A stretch of 64,000 nucleotides of DNA from JBAZQS01 sp041645075 (GTDB taxonomy: Bacteria; Patescibacteriota; Patescibacteriia; 2-01-FULL-39-33). The position numbers and the translations under genes were made by a program. Positions 30,222 to 38,145 of this stretch are shown here, one piece after another. The notes beneath the pieces were generated by a model, which worked only from the letters and a program-made list of their open reading frames with translations, was not told the DNA's origin and made no database searches. The DNA is taken from positions 1 through 64,000 of the forward strand of contig JBAZQS010000001.1 in NCBI GenBank assembly GCA_041645075.1, written 5' to 3'. Position 1 is the stretch's first letter. The number at the start of each line of letters is the position of its first letter.

Positions 30222-30285
30222 AGGATATCACTAAAACACAAAAACACAGAAAGCACAAAAACGCAGATCAGATGGTTGTTTCTAT
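30150..30285. repeat. Direct repeat, copy 2 (tRNA-Met plus flank)
   Basis: Partner of the repeat at 27971-28115. The pair brackets tRNA-fMet and the beta-helix gene. Confidence 0.8.
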
Positions 30286-30325
30286 GTTTTCGTGTTCCAA
30301 TGTTTTCGTGCTTTCTGTGTTCCCG

Positions 30326-30334
30326 TGCTATAAT
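30326..30334 (+). promoter_or_regulatory. Extended -10 promoter of parA, probably leaderless
   Basis: TGC-TATAAT (30326-30334). The ATG at 30341 lies where transcription should begin, so the mRNA would have almost no leader. No ribosome site is present. Confidence 0.6.
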
Positions 30335-30340
30335 ATATTT

Positions 30341-31108
30341 ATGGGACAAATAATTTCTGTCGTCAATCAAAAGGGCGGAGTCGGCAAGACCACCACCTCA
30401 ATTAACCTCGCGGCTTATCTAAGTAAATTAGGTAAGTTTGTTTTGTTGGTGGACTTAGACCCGCAGAGCAACGCCACTTCCCATCTGGGCATTTCCCGCG
30501 AATTGGACCGGGGCGTTTATGAGGTTTTGACCGGCCCGTATTCTTTCAGGGATATTGTGGTGGACACCCAGCATGATTTTTACAAATTAGCGCCGTCCAC
30601 TCAGTCCTTGGCTGGCGCCAATGTGGAATTTGTCAATTTGGACCGCCGCGAATTCCGTTTATATGATAATTTATTGGAAATAAGAAATGATTTTGATTAT
30701 ATCATTATTGATTGCCCGCCCTCTCTCGGCCTCTTGACTATCAATGGCTTAGTGGCGTCTGATAGAATATTAATACCGGTTCAAGCCGAATATTTTTCTT
30801 TGGAAGGGCTTGGCCAATTAATGTCTACGATTAATCTAATTCAGGAAAACGTCAAGCCCGAGCTTGATATTTTAGGCGTGGTTTTAACGATGTATGACCG
30901 CCGTTGTCGTTTAGCCAATGATGTCTTACAAGAAGTTTATCGTCATTTCCCAAATAAAATTTTCCGCTCGGTTATTCCTAGAAATGTCCGCTTATCCGAG
31001 GCGCCGAGTTATGGCCAGACGATTTTAAATTATGACCCGAAGTCAAAAGGCGCCAAGGCGTATGAACGTTTAGCCAGAGAATTTGTCCAATATACCACTT
31101 CCCACTAA
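30341..31108 (+). CDS. parA: Chromosome-partitioning ATPase ParA (Soj)
   Basis: ParA binds DNA in the ATP form and moves ParB-parS complexes. ATG 30341 gives the usual start MGQIISVVNQKGGVGKTT with the deviant Walker A (K11 and K16). Further motifs: DLDPQSNATSHLG, DYIIIDCPPSLGLLTINGL, IPVQAEYFSLEGLGQL, and the late RNVRLSEAPSYGQTI block. The 255-residue length is normal for chromosomal ParA. The longer frame from 30272 runs through the A/C-rich repeat and is rejected. parB follows 10 bases later. Confidence 0.97.
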   Translation: MGQIISVVNQKGGVGKTTTSINLAAYLSKLGKFVLLVDLDPQSNATSHLGISRELDRGVYEVLTGPYSFRDIVVDTQHDFYKLAPSTQSLAGANVEFVNLDRREFRLYDNLLEIRNDFDYIIIDCPPSLGLLTINGLVASDRILIPVQAEYFSLEGLGQLMSTINLIQENVKPELDILGVVLTMYDRRCRLANDVLQEVYRHFPNKIFRSVIPRNVRLSEAPSYGQTILNYDPKSKGAKAYERLAREFVQYTTSH

Positions 31109-31118
31109 CTTTAATTTT

Positions 31119-32042
31119 ATGCAAAAAATTTCCGGATTGGGCCGCGGTCTTGGCTCATTGATTCCCCATAAAAAAAGCTTGTCCCCAACCACGATTGGGG
31201 ATAAGCTTGTCCCCAACCACGATTGGGGAATTGCGTCGGAAAATAATAATGAATTTGCCTCTCTTGCCGATGGCCAGGAAAAAATTATTCCCTTGCCGGT
31301 TGATAAAATTTCGCCCAATCCCCATCAGCCTAGAAATAATTTTTCCGAAGAGAGTTTGCGGGAATTAATGGACTCAATCAAAGAGCATGGCATTATTCAG
31401 CCATTGATCGTTACCAAAGAAGGGGATGGTTGGCAATTAATCGCCGGTGAAAGAAGGTGGCGCGCGGCCAAGGCCTTAAAAATGGCAACCGTGCCGGCCA
31501 TTATCCGCGATATGACCGAACAGAAAAAATTAGAAATTGCTTTGATTGAAAATTTACAGCGCCAGGATTTAAATGCCTTAGAAACGGCGGCCGCCTATCG
31601 AAAATTAATTGACGAGTTTAATTTGACGCAGGAGCAATTGGCCAAGAGAATCGGCAAGAGCCGTCCGGCCGTGTCCAATACGATTCGTATTTTATCGGCG
31701 GCCGAAGAAGTAAAACAGGCAATTTTACAAGAAAAAATTACCGCCGGGCACGCGCGGGTCTTGGCCGGCTTGCCCAAAGAGGACCAACTGCTCTTGCTGC
31801 AAAAGATTATTGAGAGCACCATGAATGTCCGCGAGGCCGAGCGGGCCAGCCGAAATATCGTTATCCAAAAGCATATTCGCAATCTTCCGTTTTATCCGGA
31901 TATTGAAGCGAAAAAGGATTTGCTCCAAGAGGTCTTGGCCACAAAAGTGGAAATAAAAAAATCCGGCGGCAGTGGCCAGATTATTATTAAATTTTATTCC
32001 GAGGAGGAATTGGAAAGTATTTTTAAGAAAATAGTTAATTAG
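31119..32042 (+). CDS. parB: Chromosome-partitioning protein ParB (Spo0J)
   Basis: ParB is a CTPase clamp that loads at parS. ATG 31119 gives the conserved start MQKISGLGRGLGSLIP. The N-domain has PHQPRNNFSEESLRELMDSI, GIIQPLIV and GERRWRAAKAL; the HTH region has LTQEQLAKRIGKSRPAVSNTIRIL and ITAGHARVLAGL. The 307-residue length fits. A pair of 28-base hairpin-forming repeats (31175-31230) codes for part of the variable linker after residue 18. No parS site was identified. Confidence 0.96.
   Translation: MQKISGLGRGLGSLIPHKKSLSPTTIGDKLVPNHDWGIASENNNEFASLADGQEKIIPLPVDKISPNPHQPRNNFSEESLRELMDSIKEHGIIQPLIVTKEGDGWQLIAGERRWRAAKALKMATVPAIIRDMTEQKKLEIALIENLQRQDLNALETAAAYRKLIDEFNLTQEQLAKRIGKSRPAVSNTIRILSAAEEVKQAILQEKITAGHARVLAGLPKEDQLLLLQKIIESTMNVREAERASRNIVIQKHIRNLPFYPDIEAKKDLLQEVLATKVEIKKSGGSGQIIIKFYSEEELESIFKKIVN
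31175..31230 (+). repeat. Two tandem 28-bp hairpin repeats inside parB
   Basis: AAGCTTGTCCCCAACCACGA with TTGGGGA(T/A) repeats twice in tandem (31175-31202, 31203-31230). Each unit holds the inverted repeat CCCCAA-ccacga-TTGGGG. Since 28 is not a multiple of three, the copies are read in different frames, yet parB stays open. Confidence 0.9.
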
Positions 32043-32123
32043 TAATTAGTAACTATTAACTAGTAACTGGTAATTTAATTTTTACTGATTACTGATTACT
32101 AATTACTAATTACTGATTACCGA

Positions 32124-33584
32124 TTATTTCCTCATTTTATTTAACGCCGTCCTGATTTTGTTTTTAGCCATAGAGGTTTTGACATATTCCAGCCAATCCA
32201 CGCTCGGCCCCCTGCGGTTTTTGTCGGTGATGATTTCCATGACATCGCCGCTTTTTAATTTATAATTTAAATTCACCATTTGGCCGTTGGCTCTGGCGCC
32301 CACATATTGATTGCCCAGAGAAGTATGGACATGGTAGGCGAAGTCAATGGGTGTTGAGCCATCAGGCAAATCAAACACATCGCCTTTGGGGCTGAAGACA
32401 AAAATACGGTCCTGAAAAATTTCCATCTTTATGTCTCGTAAAAATTGCTCATTATCCCTGATTTGCTTTTGCCATTCTACTAATTCATTAATCCAGGGCA
32501 AATTTGGTTTGGCGATACTGCCATGTTCCTTATAATGCCAATGGGCGGCAATACCATATTCGGCTTCATCATGCATTTTGTCGGTCCTGATTTGAATTTC
32601 TATGATTTCGCCGTCATCGGCAAAGACCGTCGTATGGAGCGATTGATAGCCGTTGGGTTTGGGCTGGGCAATATAATCTTTAATCTGGCCGGGCAATGGC
32701 TTATATAATTCATGGATAATACCCAAGACATAATAGCAATCACTGACCGTCGGGACAACAATCCTTAAAGCGATTAAGTCATAGATTTTTGACAAATCCC
32801 GGTCGATCTCGGGCTTTAATAATTTTTTGTATAAACTGTAAATATGTTTGGTTCGCCCGTGCATAGATAATATTTTAATCGGGATATTTTCTGCCGCTAA
32901 TTTTCTGCTGATTTCTTTTCTGGTTTTGTTGAGGTGTTTTTCTTTGCTTTTATATTTTTTCGGTAAAATTTGCCTGATCCAATCATACTCATTAGGATAA
33001 ACATATTTAAAAGCAATATCTTCCAGTTCGCCTTTGATTTGGCCCATGCCCAAGCGATCGGCGATGGACGCGTAAATTTCCAATGATTCGCGGGCAATGC
33101 GCAGTCGTTTGTCTGGGGGCAAGGCATCCAAGGTTTTTAAATTATGAAGACGGTCGGCGAATTTAATCAGCACCACCCTGATATCGTCGCTCATGGCCAC
33201 AAACATTTTTCTTAAATTTTCCGCGTAACGTTCTATGCCGCGATATTTTATTTTTCCTAATTTAGTAATGCCATTTACTAGCGTGGCCACTTCTTTGCCA
33301 AAATTTTTCTTTATTTCTTCAATCGGAAATTTGGTATCTTCTGGCACATCATGAAGCAGGCCGGCAATAATTGTGGGTAAATCAAGACGGGTTTCGGCCA
33401 ATTTTTGCGCCACGGCCAATGAATGGAGTATGTATGGTTCGCCCGAGGCGCGCCGTTGCCCGCGGTGCGCTTCCTCGGCAAAATCATAAGCCAATCTAAC
33501 CATATCCAAATCATTTTCCGAATAGTTTTCTTTGATGGTTTGGATTAGTTTTTCCCATTCTTTTTGCGGCGTGGTCGGTTCCAT
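32124..33584 (-). CDS. rel: RelA/SpoT-family (p)ppGpp synthetase/hydrolase
   Basis: Bifunctional stringent-response enzyme. The 486-residue protein has the HD hydrolase domain (GQRRASGEPYILHSLAVA, GLLHDVPEDT, KFADRLHNLKTL), then the synthetase domain (SKIYDLIALRIVV, KDYIAQPKPNGYQSLHTTV, EIQIRTDKMHDEAEYGIAAHWHYK). A TGS domain ends it (IFVFSPKGDVFDLPDGSTPIDFAYHVHT). The HD histidines and the HDxxED-like motif (HDVPEDT) are present, so hydrolase activity is likely. The C-terminal helical and ACT domains of full-length Rel (about 730 residues) are missing, so ribosome-coupled regulation is probably reduced. Confidence 0.95.
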   Translation of the reverse strand: MEPTTPQKEWEKLIQTIKENYSENDLDMVRLAYDFAEEAHRGQRRASGEPYILHSLAVAQKLAETRLDLPTIIAGLLHDVPEDTKFPIEEIKKNFGKEVATLVNGITKLGKIKYRGIERYAENLRKMFVAMSDDIRVVLIKFADRLHNLKTLDALPPDKRLRIARESLEIYASIADRLGMGQIKGELEDIAFKYVYPNEYDWIRQILPKKYKSKEKHLNKTRKEISRKLAAENIPIKILSMHGRTKHIYSLYKKLLKPEIDRDLSKIYDLIALRIVVPTVSDCYYVLGIIHELYKPLPGQIKDYIAQPKPNGYQSLHTTVFADDGEIIEIQIRTDKMHDEAEYGIAAHWHYKEHGSIAKPNLPWINELVEWQKQIRDNEQFLRDIKMEIFQDRIFVFSPKGDVFDLPDGSTPIDFAYHVHTSLGNQYVGARANGQMVNLNYKLKSGDVMEIITDKNRRGPSVDWLEYVKTSMAKNKIRTALNKMRK

Positions 33585-33622
33585 ATTTTGAGGGTATTAT
33601 AGAATAGTTTGCATTTTAAATC

Positions 33623-33648
33623 AAAAAACGGGCAATTGGCCCGTTTTA
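33623..33648 (-). terminator. Terminator after topA
   Basis: AAAACGGG/CCCGTTTT stem around CAATTGG, with a T-run on the minus strand. Confidence 0.75.
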
Positions 33649-33670
33649 GTAATTTTTTACGATTTACAAC

Positions 33671-35875
33671 CTAACCCCCGCATTCCTTATTACTGCATTT
33701 TATCCCTCCCTTTTTGTCTTCGGTCATGGGATAGCCGCAATCCGGACATTTTTCGCCCGTGGGCTTGCCCCAAAAAGCAAAATCGCATTTGGGATATTGG
33801 TCGCAGCCGTAAAACATTCCCTTGCGGCTTCTCTTGCTTACCACCTTGCCGGTTTTGCATTTTGGGCAAGCCAAATTTAAATCCTCGGCCGCTTCTTTTT
33901 TAATGTATTTGCAATCGGGATATTTTGAACAGCCCTTGAACGAGCCATATCGTCCTTGGCGCATTACCAAATTGGCGCCGCACTCCGGACATTTTTCTTC
34001 TAAAAGCACCGGCGCTTTTTTTTCTTCTATTTCACCGTTGCCATTTATTTTTTTGGTATTTTTGCAGGCCGGATAATTTGAGCAAGCCAGGAATCTGCCG
34101 AAACGCCCCACTTTTATTATCATTTCACTGCCGCATTTTTCGCATTTTTCATTGGTTTTTTCTTCAGTGATTTCTTTTTTGCTTAATTCTTTTTCTTTGA
34201 GCATAAGATTTTTATTAAAAGGTTCATAAAATTCTTTTAGAATTTTTTGCCATTTTTGTTTGCCCTCGGCGATTTCATCCAAGTCATTTTCCATTTTGGC
34301 GGTAAAATTATAATCAACAATATTTGGAAAATGTTCCATTAAGAGGTCATTGACGATAAAGGCGATATCAGTCGGTTTGAGCCGTTTATTTTCCACTCTC
34401 TCGGCGTATCTCCGTTCAATAACCGTGGCAATGGTGGGCGCGTAAGTAGAGGGCCGGCCGATGCCCTTTTCTTCCAAAATTTTTACTATACCCGCGTCCG
34501 AATAACGCGCGGCCGGCTGGGTGAATTTTTGCATTGGATTTATTTTGAGGCATTTTATGGCCTCGTCTTTTTCCAGGGCCGGCAGAATTTCATCTTTAGT
34601 TGAAGAAGGATAAATTTTTAAAAAGCCGTCAAATTTTATGATTTGGCCGCTTATTTTGAAAGTGTATTTATCATCTTTGGTATTAATATCAACCGAAGTC
34701 GCGTCAAGACGCGCCGGACTCATTTGGCTCGCCACGGCTCTTTGCCAGATTAATTGATATAATTTAAATTGATTTCTATTTAATATTTTTTCCAGTTCTG
34801 GCGGAGTGCGGTGGGCCTCGGTCGGCCTAATGGCTTCGTGGGCTTCTTGCGCGCCCTTGCTTTTAGTTTTAAAATTTCTGGTTTCTAAATAATTATTGCC
34901 CATGGTGTTTTTGATATAATCAGCCGCTTCGCCGATAAATTTTTGCGACAAATTCAAGGAGTCGGTCCTCATATAAGTAATCAAACCAACCGAATCATCG
35001 CCACCCAGATCAATGCCTTCATAAAGCTGTTGGGCAAGCATCATGGTTTGTTTGGCGGAAAATCCCAAACGCCTATTTGCTTCCTGTTGAATAGTTGAGG
35101 TCGTAAATGGCGGCAAAGGATGGCGGCTAACCTCTTTTTTAATAATGTCAGCCACATAATAATTCTGCTTGGCTAAAGTATATAAAAGATTATCCGCTTC
35201 TTTTTTTGATTTAATTTCCAATTTATCTAATGTTTTGCCGTCTATTTTTTGGAGCTTGGCCGTGAACTTTTCTTTTTGTTTTGTTTGAAAATCGCCAAGG
35301 ATTTCCCAGTACTCTTCAATTTTAAAATTTTGGATTTCCCGCTCTTTTTCTACGATTAAGCGGACAACCACGGATTGGACGCGGCCGGCCGAAAGCCCGC
35401 GCGCCACCTTTTTCCATAATAGGGGCGAAAGCTTATAGCCGACCAGTCGGTCTAAGATTCTTCGGGCTTGCTGGGCGTCAACCAAATCAAGGTCAATCTG
35501 GCGGGGATTTTTCAGGGCCTCGTTAATCGCTTCTTTGGTGATTTCGTGGAAAGTTATTCTTTGGGTTTCGCCGATTGGCGTTTTGAAAATCTGCGCCAAA
35601 TGCCAGGCAATGGCCTCGCCTTCCCGGTCTTCGTCAGTGGCAAAGTAAATTAAATCGGCCTTTTCCGCCAATTTTTTTAACTCGGTAACGCGCTTTTTTG
35701 CCCTGGTTGGTATTTCATAAGTTGGTTCAAAATTATGTTCAAAATCCACTCCCATTTTTTTTGTCGGCAAATCCCTGACATGGCCGAAAGACGACTCCAC
35801 CTTGAAATCATTATTTAAAAATTTTGAAATTGTTTTGGCTTTGGTCGGGGATTCAACAATTACTAAGTTTTTCAT
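33671..35875 (-). CDS. topA: DNA topoisomerase I
   Basis: Type IA topoisomerase relaxing negative supercoils. The 734-residue protein starts with the Toprim domain (NLVIVESPTKAKTI, YFATDEDREGEAIAWHL with the acidic metal site). It contains HEITKEAINEAL, DAQQARRILDRLVGYKLSP, RGLSAGRVQSV, the active-site Tyr in GLITYMRTDSLNLS, and GIGRPSTYAPTI. Four C-terminal zinc ribbons follow (CEKCG..CSNYPAC, CPECG..CSKYPDC, CPKCK..CDQYPKC, CPDCG..CSNKEC). It lies between dprA and rel on the minus strand, an order common in bacteria for dprA-topA. Confidence 0.98.
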   Translation of the reverse strand: MKNLVIVESPTKAKTISKFLNNDFKVESSFGHVRDLPTKKMGVDFEHNFEPTYEIPTRAKKRVTELKKLAEKADLIYFATDEDREGEAIAWHLAQIFKTPIGETQRITFHEITKEAINEALKNPRQIDLDLVDAQQARRILDRLVGYKLSPLLWKKVARGLSAGRVQSVVVRLIVEKEREIQNFKIEEYWEILGDFQTKQKEKFTAKLQKIDGKTLDKLEIKSKKEADNLLYTLAKQNYYVADIIKKEVSRHPLPPFTTSTIQQEANRRLGFSAKQTMMLAQQLYEGIDLGGDDSVGLITYMRTDSLNLSQKFIGEAADYIKNTMGNNYLETRNFKTKSKGAQEAHEAIRPTEAHRTPPELEKILNRNQFKLYQLIWQRAVASQMSPARLDATSVDINTKDDKYTFKISGQIIKFDGFLKIYPSSTKDEILPALEKDEAIKCLKINPMQKFTQPAARYSDAGIVKILEEKGIGRPSTYAPTIATVIERRYAERVENKRLKPTDIAFIVNDLLMEHFPNIVDYNFTAKMENDLDEIAEGKQKWQKILKEFYEPFNKNLMLKEKELSKKEITEEKTNEKCEKCGSEMIIKVGRFGRFLACSNYPACKNTKKINGNGEIEEKKAPVLLEEKCPECGANLVMRQGRYGSFKGCSKYPDCKYIKKEAAEDLNLACPKCKTGKVVSKRSRKGMFYGCDQYPKCDFAFWGKPTGEKCPDCGYPMTEDKKGGIKCSNKECGG

Positions 35876-35893
35876 AACTTAATTATTTAATAT

Positions 35894-35969
35894 GCGATGC
35901 TAATATACGAATTCATTCTAATGATACTAATATTCGTATAATTCGCATGCATTAGTATATTGGCATCGC
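35894..35969. repeat. Nested palindromic sequence between dprA and topA
   Basis: Outer arms GCGATGC/GCATCGC with TAATATA/TATATTG-type extensions and inner ATACGAAT/ATTCGTAT pairs. It fills most of the 95-base dprA-topA gap and would form a hairpin in the topA leader. Confidence 0.65.
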
Positions 35970-35970
35970 G

Positions 35971-37068
35971 TTAATTCTTAATATAATTCTTCCCCCCCAA
36001 ATCCTTTATCGCGTCCCTCATCTCTAAAATGGTGAGCGCGCTTGAGAGAGCATTAATTTTAAGTTTACTAAATTGGCTTATTTTGTCAATATGAATCGGC
36101 TCCTTGGACAATATTTTTAAAATAATTTCTTCCTCGGCGGTTTCGGCCCTGGCTTGATTTTCGCTTTCCGCTCCTATAATTTGTTTTAGATTTAATTCTT
36201 CTAAAATATCGTTAGCATTAATGACCAGCTTCGCGCCCTGCTTGATTAAATTATTAGTGCCTTGGGAATTTTTATTATAAATACTGCCGGGCACGGCAAA
36301 GACCTCTCGATTTTGGTCCAGGGCATATTTGGCAGTTATCAACGAACCCGAGCTTTCTTTGGCTTCTATGACCAAGGTTCCCAAAGACAGTCCGGAAATA
36401 ATTCGGTTTCTTAAGGGAAAATTCTGTTTGGCCGGAATGGCGCCGATGGGATATTCGGAAATAATGGCGCCGCCGTTTTCTATGATTTTTTTGGCCAAAT
36501 ACCGGTTGGTAGAGGGATAAATGCTTTGCCAATCGGCGCCCGAGCCAAGAATGGCGGTCGTGAGTCCGTTGTTTTCCAGACAGGCCTCGTGGGCGAGAGC
36601 GTCTATGCCCAAGGCCAAACCGGAAACAATAGTAATTTTTTGGCGCGATAAATCGGCCACGATTTCCGAGACGGCTTGTTTGCCATAAAGGGAAAATTTT
36701 CTCGTGCCCACCACGGCCAGGCAAAAATTTTGCAGGCCGTTTAAAGACCCGTGATAATACAATAAGGCGGGCGGGTCAAAAATTTGTTTTAAGAGAGTCG
36801 GATAATCTTCATCAATAAATCGGCACGCCTTTAAATTTTCCTTTTCCAATTTTTCTAATTCCTGGTCCGGATTTATCTGGCTTCGGGCAATGATAATTTC
36901 ATGAGCCAAATTTTCTTCAAAGCCCGCGTCCATTAAAGCCAGCAAATCGGCGCGCCAGGCGCTTTCTAAGCCATGGAAACGTTTAATTAGTTTTTGAAAG
37001 CGAGTCGCGCCGATAAGGCGTATTTGTGAAAAGGCGAGCCAATATTTTAAATTACTGTTATTTACCAT
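35971..37068 (-). CDS. dprA: DNA-processing protein DprA
   Basis: DprA binds incoming single-stranded DNA during natural transformation and loads RecA. The 365-residue protein has an N-terminal helical domain, then the Rossmann-like core (LAVVGTRKFSLYGKQAV, TIVSGLALGIDALAHEACL, TTAILGSGADWQSIYPSTNRYLA). FPLRNRIISGLSLGTLVIEAKESSGSLITAKYALDQNREVFAVPGSI and GTNNLIKQGAKLV follow. A C-terminal winged helix (ILSKEPIHIDKISQFSKLKI) is kept. Its presence suggests competence, common in Patescibacteria. Confidence 0.97.
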   Translation of the reverse strand: MVNNSNLKYWLAFSQIRLIGATRFQKLIKRFHGLESAWRADLLALMDAGFEENLAHEIIIARSQINPDQELEKLEKENLKACRFIDEDYPTLLKQIFDPPALLYYHGSLNGLQNFCLAVVGTRKFSLYGKQAVSEIVADLSRQKITIVSGLALGIDALAHEACLENNGLTTAILGSGADWQSIYPSTNRYLAKKIIENGGAIISEYPIGAIPAKQNFPLRNRIISGLSLGTLVIEAKESSGSLITAKYALDQNREVFAVPGSIYNKNSQGTNNLIKQGAKLVINANDILEELNLKQIIGAESENQARAETAEEEIILKILSKEPIHIDKISQFSKLKINALSSALTILEMRDAIKDLGGKNYIKN

Positions 37069-37111
37069 AGCTTTAATTGTTTTTTATCGCATGATATTGA
37101 CAGAAAATTTT

Positions 37112-37120
37112 TGGTATGAT
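37112..37120 (+). promoter_or_regulatory. Extended -10 promoter of the candidate RNA
   Basis: TGG-TATGAT (37112-37120). A TTGACA (37097-37102) lies only 12 bases upstream, so it is not a normally spaced -35. The predicted transcript start is near 37127. Confidence 0.55.
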
Positions 37121-37126
37121 AGTATC

Positions 37127-37275
37127 TCTTAAAGAATATAGCCGCTATTTTTCTGTCTGATAGTTGACGAAAAAGTTGTTCCCCCTCCTGACGGCTTTTT
37201 TATCAGCAAGTTATGGTCCTTTCCTTTTGGACGGGGCTATAAGCTATCGGACAGTAAAATAGCGACTATAATTGT
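37127..37275 (+). ncRNA. Candidate structured non-coding RNA (~145 nt)
   Basis: A long stem joins 37137-37163 to 37244-37270: TATAG/CTATA, CGCTATTTT/AAAATAGCG, CTGTC/GACAG and GATAG/CTATC, with only isolated mismatches. The enclosed ~80 bases can form GTCC/GGAC and CTGA/TCAG hairpins and a CCCC/GGGG pairing. No open frame with a ribosome site is present. A promoter is positioned so that the stem forms the 5' end of the transcript. The rod-with-bubble shape is reminiscent of 6S RNA, but no conserved 6S or SRP motif was recognised. Confidence 0.5.
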
Positions 37276-37291
37276 TCTGAAAAATTAGTTT

Positions 37292-37364
37292 GGTTCCGGG
37301 GTAATGGAGGCAGGGACTGCAGTACGCAGTCATTCATTTAGAGATTTTTATCTCCCCCGTAACC
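37292..37364 (+). other. Second possible RNA hairpin before the tRNA-like gene
   Basis: GGTTCCGGGG pairs with CCCCCGTAACC, enclosing a perfect GACTGC-agtac-GCAGTC hairpin. It lies directly upstream of the tRNA-like gene at 37373 and could be a leader or part of a separate small RNA. Confidence 0.35.
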
Positions 37365-37372
37365 CATGAGGG

Positions 37373-37472
37373 GTTGGTGTAGCTCGCTGGCAGAGCGGCG
37401 CAAAACCGTTGTCGGAGTATTTTGCTCCGTGTTATGCGAAGGTCATTGGTTCGAATCCAATCACCAACCCCA
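37373..37472 (+). tRNA. Atypical tRNA-like gene with enlarged anticodon arm (possible intron)
   Basis: Acceptor GTTGGTG pairs perfectly with CACCAAC, followed by discriminator C and an encoded CCA. D-arm GCTC/GAGC and T-arm ATTGG-TTCGAAT-CCAAT are normal, with variable loop AGGTC. The anticodon stem CGCA/TGCG, however, closes a loop of 32 bases instead of 7. That loop contains a perfect CGGAG-tattttg-CTCCG hairpin. About 25 bases look like an intron or insertion. The isotype cannot be read safely. Confidence 0.6.
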
Positions 37473-37498
37473 AAATATTATAATCGGTCTTTTTAAGT

Positions 37499-37576
37499 CG
37501 GGGTGTAGCTCAGTCCGGTAGAGCACCCGCCTTGGGCGCGGGGGGTCGCAGGTTCAAATCCTCGCCACTCCGACCA
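37499..37576 (+). tRNA. tRNA-Pro (TGG)
   Basis: Acceptor CGGGGTG/CACTCCG, D-arm GCTC/GAGC, anticodon arm CCCGC-CTTGGGC-GCGGG giving TGG, encoded CCA. The T-stem GCAGG/CCT-c-GC has one extra C as a bulge. Confidence 0.9.
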
Positions 37577-37578
37577 AA

Positions 37579-38145
37579 TTAATTAAATTTGTTCATCGCC
37601 CTTTCCAAGGAATCTTCAATTATAGCCGTCACCACGTTGGCGGCTTTTTTTATTGTTTCATTTGTTTCCATTTTTTTATCTTTGCCGATTTTTTCCAAGA
37701 CATATTTTAAGGCGCCGATTTTTTCGGCCCTGGCGGTTTTGACGCCGATTTTTAGCCGGATGAAATCTTGAGTGCTCAGCGATTGAATAATTGACCTTAT
37801 ACCATTGTGTCCGCCCGCCGAAGAATTCTTTGCCAGGCGGATTTTCCCCAGAGGCAAATCAACATCATCGTGAACGATGATTATATCCGCAATTTTTATT
37901 TTAAAATAATTTTTTAATAAGGCCGCGGCCAGGCCCGATTCGTTCATAAAAGTTTGCGGCTTGACTAAAATGATTTTTTCCCGGCCGATTTTGCCGATAG
38001 AAATTTCTGACTTTAATTTTTTATGCTCTTTAAAATTTTCAAATCCCAATTCATTCGCCATTTTTTCAATGGTTAAAAATCCCATATTATGCCAGGTGTT
38101 TTTGTATTGTTCGCCCGGATTGCCCAGACCTATAACTAATTTCAT
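37579..38145 (-). CDS. pth: Peptidyl-tRNA hydrolase
   Basis: Cleaves peptidyl-tRNAs released from ribosomes. The 188-residue protein starts KLVIGLGNPGEQYKNTWHNMGF, with the catalytic His kept although the usual R/K before HN is Trp. The FMNESG motif (KPQTFMNESGLAAAL), IIIVHDDVDLPLGKIRLA with the catalytic Asp, and SAGGHNGIRSII follow. The length is normal. Its ATG overlaps the stop of der by an ATGA junction, so the two are translationally coupled. Confidence 0.97.
   Translation of the reverse strand: MKLVIGLGNPGEQYKNTWHNMGFLTIEKMANELGFENFKEHKKLKSEISIGKIGREKIILVKPQTFMNESGLAAALLKNYFKIKIADIIIVHDDVDLPLGKIRLAKNSSAGGHNGIRSIIQSLSTQDFIRLKIGVKTARAEKIGALKYVLEKIGKDKKMETNETIKKAANVVTAIIEDSLERAMNKFN

Noticed and set aside
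36275..36724. 149-codon minus-strand frame within dprA
   Set aside because: It is in another frame of dprA on the same strand, without family motifs.
37127..37364. Calling the structured region 6S RNA, SRP RNA or RNase P
   Set aside because: The fold is suggestive of 6S, but no conserved sequence motif of any of these RNAs could be found by eye; it is left as a candidate.
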